This document shows, in pieces, positions 44,630 through 52,018 of a stretch of 64,000 nt of DNA. The stretch comes from Taurinivorans muris. Lineage in GTDB: Bacteria > Desulfobacterota > Desulfovibrionia > Desulfovibrionales > Desulfovibrionaceae. A program made the translations under genes and the position numbers. How positions within the stretch are numbered: the stretch's first letter is position 1; every line of letters begins with the position of its first letter. The notes beneath the pieces were generated by a model. The model did not search any database and was not told the DNA's origin. It was given only the letters and a program-made list of their open reading frames with translations. Location of the stretch: assembly GCF_025232395.1 (NCBI RefSeq), contig NZ_CP065938.1:434001-498000 (forward strand), written 5' to 3'.

Positions 44630-45973
44630 ATGGATGTAGTTCTCCTTTCAAGGCTGCAATTCGCTGTTGCTGTGTTTTTCCATTTTATTTTTGTTCCCCT
44701 TACTCTCGGCATAACGGTTTTGCTTGCCATCATGGAAACAGCGTATGTGAAAACAGGCGATGAAATGTACAAAAGAATGGTGAAGTTTTGGGGAAAACTC
44801 TTTATCATTAATTTTGTGCTCGGTATTGTGACGGGTATAACGTTAGAGTTCCAGTTTGGTACCAACTGGTCGAAATACAGTACTTTTGTCGGGGATATTT
44901 TTGGCTCCTTGCTCGCCATTGAAGCGACTGTCGCTTTCTTTTTGGAATCGACTTTTGTTGCCGTATGGATTTTCGGCTGGGAAAAAGTGAGCCAAAAAGT
45001 GCACTGCGCCGCTATTTGGCTTGTTGCTTTTGCAAGCAATATTTCTGCATTGTGGATTATTTTGGCAAACGGTTTCATGCATAATCCCGTCGGTTATGTG
45101 ATGCGTAACGGCAGGGCAGAACTTGAGGATTTCGGAGCCGTGCTTTCCAACCCTTATGCTTGGGGGCAATATTTCCATACGATTTCCAGCTCTTGGATGT
45201 TGGCGGGTTTCTTTGTCCTCGGTATTTCCGCATGGCATTTATTGCGTAAAAACGAAGTTGATTTATTTAAGGCTTCCGTAAAATTCGCAGCTCCTTTTAC
45301 CCTTGTCCTTGCTTTGCTTGTCGCTCTTTTTGGTCATCACCAAGGCAATAATGTTGCGGTTTATCAGCCTGCCAAGCTTGCGGCAATGGAATCCCATTGG
45401 GAAACGGCAACGAATGCTCCTATGTTCGCGCTCGTATGGCCTGATGAAGAAAATGACAAAAACGCCGTTGAAGCGATAAAAATTCCGGGCTTGCTCAGTT
45501 TCTTGGCTTTCAATGATTTCAATGCGGAAGTGAAGGGCTTGAACGCTTTTCCTGAAGAAGACCATCCGCCGGTTTTAGCAACATTTTTATCTTTCAGGTT
45601 CATGGTCGCCATGGGCGGTCTTTTCATTCTTCTGGCGTTTTTCGCTTGGAAAAAAAGGGAAGATTTGGCAAGCAATCCTTTGCTTTGCAAAGCCTTGATG
45701 TATGGCATTCCTTTACCGTATATCACGATTATGGCAGGGTGGCTCATAGCGGAACTCGGACGGCAGCCTTGGATCGTTTACGGGCTTATGCGTACATCCG
45801 ATGCCGTTTCACCTGTTCCTGCCTCTAGCGTGGCGATTTCCTTGTTGAGTTTCATTGTTGTTTATACTGCTCTTGGTATTTTGGATATTTATCTTCTTAT
45901 TAAATATGCTCGTAAAGGTCCGCAACCTGCTGATCAGGCGGAAATTACCGAAGAGAGCGAAGGAGTTGCATGA
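44630..45973 (+). CDS. cydA: Cytochrome bd oxidase subunit I
   Basis: A 447-residue membrane subunit with nine helices. It carries the haem b595 ligand in FFHFIFVPLTLG (His18), the haem b558 ligands (QYFHTISSSWML region and a later Met) and the motif ELGRQPWIVYGLMRTSDAVS. The quinol-binding Q loop is short, so it belongs to the short-Q-loop group rather than the E. coli type (522 residues). It reduces oxygen to water with quinol and, with roo, protects the anaerobe. ATGATG overlap couples it to cydB. Confidence 0.95.
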   Translation: MDVVLLSRLQFAVAVFFHFIFVPLTLGITVLLAIMETAYVKTGDEMYKRMVKFWGKLFIINFVLGIVTGITLEFQFGTNWSKYSTFVGDIFGSLLAIEATVAFFLESTFVAVWIFGWEKVSQKVHCAAIWLVAFASNISALWIILANGFMHNPVGYVMRNGRAELEDFGAVLSNPYAWGQYFHTISSSWMLAGFFVLGISAWHLLRKNEVDLFKASVKFAAPFTLVLALLVALFGHHQGNNVAVYQPAKLAAMESHWETATNAPMFALVWPDEENDKNAVEAIKIPGLLSFLAFNDFNAEVKGLNAFPEEDHPPVLATFLSFRFMVAMGGLFILLAFFAWKKREDLASNPLLCKALMYGIPLPYITIMAGWLIAELGRQPWIVYGLMRTSDAVSPVPASSVAISLLSFIVVYTALGILDIYLLIKYARKGPQPADQAEITEESEGVA

Positions 45974-47013
45974 TGAGTTTGGAATTCTTGCTTGGTGTTT
46001 GGTTCTTTTTATGGGCTCTTTTGTGGGCTGTTTATTTCATGCTTGACGGTTTCGACCTTGGGGCTGCGACGCTCATGCCTTTTATCGCTAAAAATGATGA
46101 TGAAAAACGCACCGTGTACAATTCATCAGGTCCTTTTTGGGACGGCAATGAAGTATGGCTTATCACAGCAGGCGGCGTAACCTTTGCCGCGTTTCCTCTT
46201 GCTTATTCCGTGATGTTCAGCGCCTTATACGCACCTTTGCTTTTATTGCTGTTCGCTCTTATTTTCCGTGCTGTCGCATTTGAATTCAGAAGCAAAATCG
46301 ATACGCCGAATTGGCGTAAGCTCTGCGACATCGTGCTTTTTTTAGGTTCGTTCGTGCCCGCTTTGCTGCTCGGCGTTGCGTTTGCGAACCTTTTTATGGG
46401 TATTCCTATTGACGCGGACGGCGTTTATCATGGAAATCTCCTGATGCTGCTCAACCCTTACGGCTTGGCAGGCGGAGTATTTTTTGTCTGCATTTTCTGC
46501 ATGCACGGTGCTTTGTGGCTCCGCTTCAAAGCGGAAGGGGAACTTGCGGAAAGAGCAAGGAAAGCCGCCCATATCTTGTGGTATCTCGTGCTTTCCCTTG
46601 TTATCGCTTTCTTGGCATTGACAGCGCATTATACGTTCATTTTGGACAATATTTCCAAAAGTCCTTTTATTTATAGTTTCCTTGTTCTTGCCGTGCTTGC
46701 TTTGCTTGGCGTCCGTTTCTTCATGGTTAATGGAAAAAGCCCTGTTTCAGCTTGGTGTTGCAGCGCCTTGTTTATTGTTGCATTGACGCTTTTTGCGGTT
46801 CTCGGAATGTTCCCTAATATCATCATTTCAAGCCTTGACCCTGCATACAGTATTACTGTTTTCAACGGCGCTTCCAGTCATTTGACGCTTACGATCATGT
46901 TTATCGTGGTGCTTCTTGGCGTGCCTTTGGTCATTTGTTACCAAGCATGGGTGTATTGGGTTTTTTCCCATAAGGTTACGGCAAAAGAATTGGCGTCCGA
47001 CCATGCTTATTAG
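45970..47013 (+). CDS. cydB: Cytochrome bd oxidase subunit II
   Basis: A 347-residue eight-helix partner of CydA. Family signature near the N-terminus: YFMLDGFDLGAATLMPF and SSGPFWDGNEVWLITAGG. Starts overlap the cydA stop (ATGATGA; ATG at 45970 or 45973). No cydX-like small ORF or cydCD exporter is seen. A segment of this gene (46744-46877) is repeated as a decayed copy just downstream. Confidence 0.95.
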   Translation: MMSLEFLLGVWFFLWALLWAVYFMLDGFDLGAATLMPFIAKNDDEKRTVYNSSGPFWDGNEVWLITAGGVTFAAFPLAYSVMFSALYAPLLLLLFALIFRAVAFEFRSKIDTPNWRKLCDIVLFLGSFVPALLLGVAFANLFMGIPIDADGVYHGNLLMLLNPYGLAGGVFFVCIFCMHGALWLRFKAEGELAERARKAAHILWYLVLSLVIAFLALTAHYTFILDNISKSPFIYSFLVLAVLALLGVRFFMVNGKSPVSAWCCSALFIVALTLFAVLGMFPNIIISSLDPAYSITVFNGASSHLTLTIMFIVVLLGVPLVICYQAWVYWVFSHKVTAKELASDHAY

Positions 47014-47060
47014 TTCTGTTTTGAACTTTGAACATGGAAATATGATTTCGATTTGTTAGA

Positions 47061-47086
47061 TAAGCCCCCATGCGGGGCTTATTTTA
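47061..47086 (+). terminator. Rho-independent terminator after cydAB
   Basis: TAAGCCCC (47061-47068) pairs with GGGGCTTA (47074-47081), loop CATGC, followed by TTTTAT. It lies between cydB and the repeated cydB fragment. Confidence 0.8.
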
Positions 47087-47094
47087 TGGTTACG

Positions 47095-47229
47095 GTTTCA
47101 GCTTGGTGTTGCAGGCTTTGTTCATTGCTGCATTGACGCTTTTTGCGGTTCTCGGGATGTTCCCTAATATCATCATTTCAAGCCATGCCCCTGATACGGT
47201 ATCACTGTTTTCATCGGTGCTTCCAGCTA
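47095..47229 (+). pseudogene. Decayed duplicate of an internal cydB segment
   Basis: This 135-base stretch matches cydB 46744-46877 in the same direction, with long identical blocks such as GCATTGACGCTTTTTGCGGT and CCTAATATCATCATTTCAAG, and scattered changes and small indels elsewhere. It corresponds to the CydB segment around VALTLFAVLGMFPNIIISS. No start, no frame. It lies between the cydAB terminator and tRNA-Ala. Confidence 0.85.
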
Positions 47230-47288
47230 GCGATTGAACGTGAAAAACTTTTCCATTCATAAAAAAACATATATTAGTAAAAATTTGC

Positions 47289-47317
47289 TTGACTAAAAAG
47301 ATTTTTTTAGGCAAATT
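47289..47317 (+). promoter_or_regulatory. Promoter of tRNA-Ala inside an inverted repeat
   Basis: TTGACT (47289-47294), 17 bases, CAAATT (47312-47317), with the tRNA starting about 10 bases on. The promoter lies inside an imperfect hairpin: AATTTGC and CTAAAAA on the left pair with TTTTTAG and GCAAATT on the right (about 47282-47317). Confidence 0.55.
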
Positions 47318-47326
47318 CTTTTCATC

Positions 47327-47402
<76 letters not shown>

Positions 47403-47409
47403 GATTTCA

Positions 47410-47445
47410 AAGGCGTATATGAACTAAGTTCTTACGTCTTTTTTT
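47410..47445 (+). terminator. Terminator after tRNA-Ala
   Basis: AAGGCGTA (47410-47417) pairs with TACGTCTT (47433-47440) with an inner GAAC/GTTC stem, followed by a run of T to 47445. Confidence 0.75.
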
Positions 47446-47663
47446 GTGCTGAAGTGACAATAACTATATCAGATTTTATAAGATTATTTTTTGAAAGTAA
47501 TTATTATCGTCGTTATATTAGAGAAATAGTACAAGGAACAATGATAAATAATATGAAAGAAAATTATATTACAGAGTTTTTATTTCCTCTTCCATCACTT
47601 AGGGAACAACACGGCATAACACAAAAATTAAAAGAAATTTTTACTTTATGTGAGAAGATTTAA
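47446..47663 (+). pseudogene. C-terminal remnant of a type I restriction specificity subunit (HsdS)
   Basis: The frame ending at 47663 reads IREIVQGTMINNMKENYI, TEFLFPLPSLREQHGITQKL and EIFTLCEKI, the end of an HsdS target-recognition domain (GTxxxNM...I..FPLPPLxEQ). Only about 60 residues remain, the start of the open frame lies inside the tRNA and is not real, and no hsdR or hsdM is present. A remnant of a former restriction-modification locus or of the island's insertion. Confidence 0.75.
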
Positions 47664-48102
47664 TAATTTGTTCTTCTTCATGAATTTGGTCAATAATTTC
47701 TTTTTTACTTGTAAAAATAGAAGACAAACTTATTATATAAAATATGGAGTAACTGATTGAAATTAAAGGAATAAACTGAATTAATATTTTATTGATTATT
47801 TCAACAGAAAGTGTAAAGTAAAAGAATAGAACTAAAAAAGAATTTATTATAAAAGAAATTAAAAGATTATTTTTTTCTTTTTTTATATTATTATAAAGTG
47901 TGTTCATTAATTTATAGTTTTTAATTATTTCATAATTATATGTTGAGATATTACTAAATACTATTGAAAAAATGATTGAAGATATTGTATATGTAAAAAT
48001 TACAATATTATTATTAAAAAATCTATCAAGTTGTAATTGAAAGTAACAACTAGGAACAATAATAGTAAGTAGAATAAGTGGGGTAATGAGAAACTTTATC
48101 AT
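47641..48102 (-). CDS. Four-helix membrane protein, second gene of an AT-rich pair, function unknown
   Basis: A 153-residue protein with four predicted membrane helices (about residues 4-22, 32-52, 78-102 and 107-130) and short charged loops, with a cytoplasmic tail rich in Glu and Lys. Start overlaps the stop of the upstream gene by 4 bases (ATGA), so both are translated together. Sequence is extremely AT-rich and codons are almost all A/T-ending, unlike flanking genes. Not recognised. A small multi-helix partner of a cytosolic protein is the shape of many membrane-killing effectors, but that is inference. Confidence 0.65.
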   Translation of the reverse strand: MIKFLITPLILLTIIVPSCYFQLQLDRFFNNNIVIFTYTISSIIFSIVFSNISTYNYEIIKNYKLMNTLYNNIKKEKNNLLISFIINSFLVLFFYFTLSVEIINKILIQFIPLISISYSIFYIISLSSIFTSKKEIIDQIHEEEQIIKSSHIK

Positions 48103-48947
48103 TTAATTTCTTGTATAAATTTTTTTAAATCTTTAAAAATATCTTTTTCATTTTCAATAGTGTCGTCATATTCACTAATTGTTTCTAAAAAAAAGTTTTT
48201 ATTATTATTTATAATTTTTCCATAATTTGTATATAATCTTATATATTCAAATTGATCAATAAATTTATAAAGATAATTTTCATTTTCTTTTTGATTTTTA
48301 GGTATGTTAAAAACAATTTTTGAGTTTAATTTATTAATTATACCATTTGTTAAAGATGGAGAAAAAGCTCTTTTTAATGGCTCAGTTATAGAAGTATTAA
48401 TAAGTTCCGATGAAGAAATTTCAATTTTTTTTATTCTAGAAAGTGGTAATTTTTTAATATTTCTTTGTAATGGAACTATAGTAAAAAAAGGAAAATTTAA
48501 AAAAATTTTAATAAAATCTATAAATCTATTAAGTTGATTTCTTTGAAGAGTCACCATTATAAGATCTTTGTAGACACAAAAATAGTAATGAGAAAAATAA
48601 GATATAGAGTTATTATTTTCCTCTTGTACTATGTTTTTTAATTCTAATTGTTTTTGTAAAAATTTACTATCATCTAAAGAATCAATAGTATTAATAACGT
48701 TAAAAGTTGTTATTATTCCTGAAATACAATTATCATCTAAATCATAATTAGAAAGTAAATCAATTTGTGAGTAGTCATTTGTAATATTAATATCAATAGC
48801 AGAATTATTTTTAAAATATATTGCATTATCTTTTATATTGTTGATTGTATCAATTTTATATTTAATTTGTTCAAATATTGTATTATTAATTGAAAGTAGT
48901 GGGTTATCAAATTCATAATATCTATAAGTTAATTTATTATTTTTCAT
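48099..48947 (-). CDS. Soluble protein of unknown function, first gene of the AT-rich pair
   Basis: A 282-residue protein without signal or membrane helix, although residues about 145-165 (FIDFIKIFLNFPFFTIVPLQ) are hydrophobic. Very rich in Asn, Ile, Lys and Ser, reflecting its AT content. I see no catalytic motif. The ATG at 48947 is chosen over 48965 because AAAGG precedes it by 6 bases. It ends in the ATGA overlap with the membrane-protein gene, and lies beside an hsdS remnant and tRNA-Ala. A sensor plus membrane-effector pair is one reading; Kiwa-like systems were considered but not supported. Confidence 0.65.
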   Translation of the reverse strand: MKNNKLTYRYYEFDNPLLSINNTIFEQIKYKIDTINNIKDNAIYFKNNSAIDINITNDYSQIDLLSNYDLDDNCISGIITTFNVINTIDSLDDSKFLQKQLELKNIVQEENNNSISYFSHYYFCVYKDLIMVTLQRNQLNRFIDFIKIFLNFPFFTIVPLQRNIKKLPLSRIKKIEISSSELINTSITEPLKRAFSPSLTNGIINKLNSKIVFNIPKNQKENENYLYKFIDQFEYIRLYTNYGKIINNNKNFFLETISEYDDTIENEKDIFKDLKKFIQEIK

Positions 48948-49024
48948 AATATGCCTTTTTATCATTTTTTTATATATCTTATTATTAAAAATATAAAATG
49001 TAAATTGATAACATCATAAAAATA

Positions 49025-50299
49025 TTACATCTTCAAGCAAGAAACAGGAACAATGAAAATATCATCTTCTCGTTTATAGGCGTAATTGCCTAGTCCTGTG
49101 AGTATCATTTTAAAGCTTGGTTGTTTCATTCTTGTTGTGTCAATATCTTTAGCAAGTTTGTTGAGAGTTGCAACGCCCTCGTTAATCAGAGTATCACCGC
49201 CGAGTTTTATTTCTATCAGTCCGTATGAACCATTGCGTAAATGAATAACAGCGTCACATTCCAAGCCTGACTTGTCACGGTAATGGTAAACATTTCCGTC
49301 CAGGACTTCTGCATAAATGCGTAAATCACGCAAGCACAGGTTTTCAAAAAAAAGCCCCATTGTATTCAAATCATTGATAAGGTCTTGAGGACCAATACCC
49401 ATGGCTGCCGCTGCAATGGAAGGATCTGTGAAATAACGGGTATTGGACGTCCTGATTGCTGTTTTTGAGCGTAAATTCGGGTTCCACGCAGGACAATCTT
49501 CCACGACAAATATTTTTTTGAGAGCGTCAATATAAGAGCTTACTGTGGCGTCAGAAATGGTGTCTGCTTCACTTGTGCGGACATCTTCTTTGATAGTGGG
49601 AATCTTTGTTTGTGAACCAATAAAACGGGCATAAGACTGTAAGATTTTCTTTGTCCGTTCTGGATTTCTTTCAACATTATCAACCCTTGAAATATCCATA
49701 TTCACAACTGCGTCATAATAATCAATGGCTTGCTGTAAGGCTATTTCCTGATTGCAGTCAAGAGCCTTAGGCCAGCCGCCGCGGCAGATAAGATATGCAA
49801 TATCTTCAATCGTAAGCTTGTTTGTTCCGTCAATTTGTGCGTTGCCTGCAAAAAGTTCTTTTATTGATACACTTCCTGCACTTTCGCCAGACTCAAATAA
49901 ACTCATGGGACGCATGGTCATTCGTGCAATTCTGCCGATACCTGTGTGGGATATGTCCGCCAAATCAGCAGGAACAGCAGAGCCGGTCAAAATAAATTGG
50001 TTGAACTCGTCACGCTGGTCAACTTCAAAACGCACAGCGTCCCATAGTTTAGGGGCAAGCTGCCACTCATCAATAAGGCGTGGCGTTTCACCCTGCAAGA
50101 GTTTACCAGGGGCAATATCCGCCATTTTGAGATTTTGATTTTTCGTTGCAGGGTCTTGCATGTAAAGAATACTGTTTGCAAACTGACTTGCAGTGGTTGT
50201 TTTTCCACACCACTTAGCCCCCTCAATCAGCACTGCACCTTTGCTCTGTAATCGTTTTTGTAAAATTATATCTGCAATTCTTGTCTTATATTTATGCAT
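49025..50299 (-). CDS. AAA ATPase with DUF4143/PD-(D/E)XK-like C-terminus
   Basis: A 424-residue protein of the AAA_14-DUF4143 family. Walker A is IEGAKWCGKTTTASQF, Walker B RLIDEWQ, sensor-like FILTGSAVPA. The C-terminal part has YRDKSGLECDAVIHL and GLIEIKLGGD, the D-(x)n-ExK pattern of restriction-like nucleases. The family is widespread, often mobile, and its job is unknown. Base composition is closer to the chromosome than to the AT-rich pair next to it. A promoter and 23-bp tandem repeats lie upstream. Confidence 0.85.
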   Translation of the reverse strand: MHKYKTRIADIILQKRLQSKGAVLIEGAKWCGKTTTASQFANSILYMQDPATKNQNLKMADIAPGKLLQGETPRLIDEWQLAPKLWDAVRFEVDQRDEFNQFILTGSAVPADLADISHTGIGRIARMTMRPMSLFESGESAGSVSIKELFAGNAQIDGTNKLTIEDIAYLICRGGWPKALDCNQEIALQQAIDYYDAVVNMDISRVDNVERNPERTKKILQSYARFIGSQTKIPTIKEDVRTSEADTISDATVSSYIDALKKIFVVEDCPAWNPNLRSKTAIRTSNTRYFTDPSIAAAAMGIGPQDLINDLNTMGLFFENLCLRDLRIYAEVLDGNVYHYRDKSGLECDAVIHLRNGSYGLIEIKLGGDTLINEGVATLNKLAKDIDTTRMKQPSFKMILTGLGNYAYKREDDIFIVPVSCLKM

Positions 50300-50330
50300 A
50301 ACACTGCCTATCTAATGATTATTTTTATTT

Positions 50331-50359
50331 ATCATACTTACTAATTAGATGTTTGGCAA
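50331..50359 (-). promoter_or_regulatory. Promoter of the DUF4143 ATPase, within the first tandem repeat
   Basis: On the minus strand TTGCCA (50354-50359), 17 bases, TATGAT (50331-50336). The -35 box is part of repeat copy 1, so a protein binding the repeats could control this gene. Confidence 0.6.
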
Positions 50360-50441
50360 GTTTTTATTATGCTGTTTGGCTAATTTTTATTATAGTAATT
50401 GGCAGTTTTTTATTGTACTGTTTGACAAAAAATTTTAAATA
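50350..50441. repeat. Degenerate 23-bp tandem repeat, about 3.5 copies
   Basis: Copies begin at 50350, 50373, 50396 and 50419. The consensus is TGTTTGGCAAGTTTTTATTA followed by three variable bases; copies 1 and 2 share 19 of 23 bases, copy 3 differs more and copy 4 is half preserved. Regular 23-base spacing (about two helical turns) suggests binding sites for one protein on one face of the DNA. Confidence 0.8.
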
Positions 50442-50527
50442 TTATTGCTGGAAATTTAATATGTGCATTTATTTTATGTAAGTCAAAAAGAAACGATATA
50501 TTTTTTTAGATTAAATGTTCCGAAATG

Positions 50528-50539
50528 TCGCAAATGCGA
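50528..50539. promoter_or_regulatory. Short palindrome upstream of the transporter gene
   Basis: TCGCA-AA-TGCGA is a perfect inverted repeat about 85 bases before the transporter start, GC-rich against an AT-rich background. A regulator site is possible; none is identified. Confidence 0.35.
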
Positions 50540-50621
50540 TAGTATGAAAAAGAATAATGTGAAAAAAAGATATAAAATTGTTTCGTAAACTGTCAACCAA
50601 TGATAATGAGGAAGAAACACT

Positions 50622-52004
50622 ATGAGCGTATCACTGGTGCTGCGAAGAGGGGCAACGCTTCTTATTCCCTGTCTTATTTATTTGTTTTTTTTGGGAGAAG
50701 AAAATCATAAACTCCCGCTTTATTTTTCACTGACCGGTATGGCTGTGACTGCCTGGATGCTCAATGTTTTTCCGGCAATCGGCGTGGCCGCTCTTTTGAC
50801 CTTTGCCTATATGCTTGCGGGATTGGCGGGACCTGAAGTTGTTTTCAAGCCCTGGACAACAGTTTTGCCCTGGCTTTCTTTTGCGGCAATTATTCTTGGA
50901 ATTGCAATGGAAAAAACCAATCTGGCGAAACGGGTTGCTCTTTGGTGTATACGGCTTTCGGGCGGAAGTTTTAACGGGTTGGCTTTTGGCTTTATTTTGG
51001 GAGGGCTTTTGCTGGCTACCTTTCTTTCGTCCATATTGGCAAGAATGGTGATACTCTGTACCATTGCGGTGGGAATTATCGATGCCCTGAAAATAGACGG
51101 GAAATCCCGCATGTCTTCCGCATTGATTTTTATGGCATTCATTGCAGGAAGCGGTCCGCAGTTTTTGGTGATACATTCCAGTGAATCTAATCTTTGGGCT
51201 TTTGATGTGCTTTTTAAAGGAACGGACATTCATATGGATTTTTGGACGTATGCTTTGCAATGCACACCGTTTTCCGTGCTTTATACTATATCTTCCATGC
51301 TTCTGATTTATCTTGTGAAAGGCAAAGAAGTTCTTTCCGGGGAAGACCTGAAACTGTTTTTGAAACGTTCCTATGAGGAACTCGGACCTATGAAGGCAGA
51401 TGAATACAAACTTTCCGTAATGTGCGTTTTGCTTATCGCCGGGTTTGTTTTTCAGCCTTGGACAGGCATAGACCCCGTATATTTCCTCTGCGTTCTTGCC
51501 ATGTTCTGCTATATGCCCGGAATCGATATTTTGGACCCTAAGGAAATAAGCGGTCTTGGCATAATGTTCCTTATTTTTGTTACGGGATGTATGTCTATCG
51601 GTTTTGTGGGCGGTGCCGTCGGAGCCAATGCGTGGATTATCGGTCATCTTGTGCCTCTGCTTTCAGGCTGGAGTGAAAATGTTTCAGTGTTGATGTCTTA
51701 TGTGGTTGGCGTCATCATCAATTTTGCCCTTACACCTCTTGCCGGTTTGGGCGCGATTACTCCGTCCATCGGAGAATTGGGCAAAGCCATGAATCTGAAC
51801 CCTCTTCCCATATTTTACGCATTCAACTATGGATTGGATCAATATGTTTTTCCTTATGAAACCGTATACTTTCTTTATATTTTTGTAACGGAAAGAATAA
51901 CGCTTCGCCATGTTGTACCTGCACTGCTTGTCCGCATGGTGCTGTGCGGTCTGTTGTTGGCTTTTGTCGCCATTTCTTGGTGGAAATGTATTGGTCTTAT
52001 TTAG
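50622..52004 (+). CDS. SLC13/DASS-type anion transporter
   Basis: A 460-residue membrane protein with about eleven helices. It has the divalent-anion:sodium symporter pattern: an LPWLSFAAIILGIAME segment, LSSILARMVILCTIAVGI and a late NFALTPLAGLGAITPS that resembles the SNT/SNA ion-binding turns of the family in weakened form. Likely imports a dicarboxylate, sulfonate or inorganic anion. It is followed after 14 bases by an AprA-like flavoprotein and a ferredoxin, so its substrate is probably processed by them. Substrate unknown. Confidence 0.75.
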   Translation: MSVSLVLRRGATLLIPCLIYLFFLGEENHKLPLYFSLTGMAVTAWMLNVFPAIGVAALLTFAYMLAGLAGPEVVFKPWTTVLPWLSFAAIILGIAMEKTNLAKRVALWCIRLSGGSFNGLAFGFILGGLLLATFLSSILARMVILCTIAVGIIDALKIDGKSRMSSALIFMAFIAGSGPQFLVIHSSESNLWAFDVLFKGTDIHMDFWTYALQCTPFSVLYTISSMLLIYLVKGKEVLSGEDLKLFLKRSYEELGPMKADEYKLSVMCVLLIAGFVFQPWTGIDPVYFLCVLAMFCYMPGIDILDPKEISGLGIMFLIFVTGCMSIGFVGGAVGANAWIIGHLVPLLSGWSENVSVLMSYVVGVIINFALTPLAGLGAITPSIGELGKAMNLNPLPIFYAFNYGLDQYVFPYETVYFLYIFVTERITLRHVVPALLVRMVLCGLLLAFVAISWWKCIGLI

Positions 52005-52018
52005 TAAAGGAGTTAATC

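Noticed and set aside
47641-48965. Kiwa (KwaA/KwaB) defence system
   Set aside because: A four-helix protein and a soluble partner fit loosely, but gene order is reversed and I see no shared motif.
50350-50441. CRISPR array
   Set aside because: Repeats are directly adjacent with no spacers and are degenerate; no cas genes.
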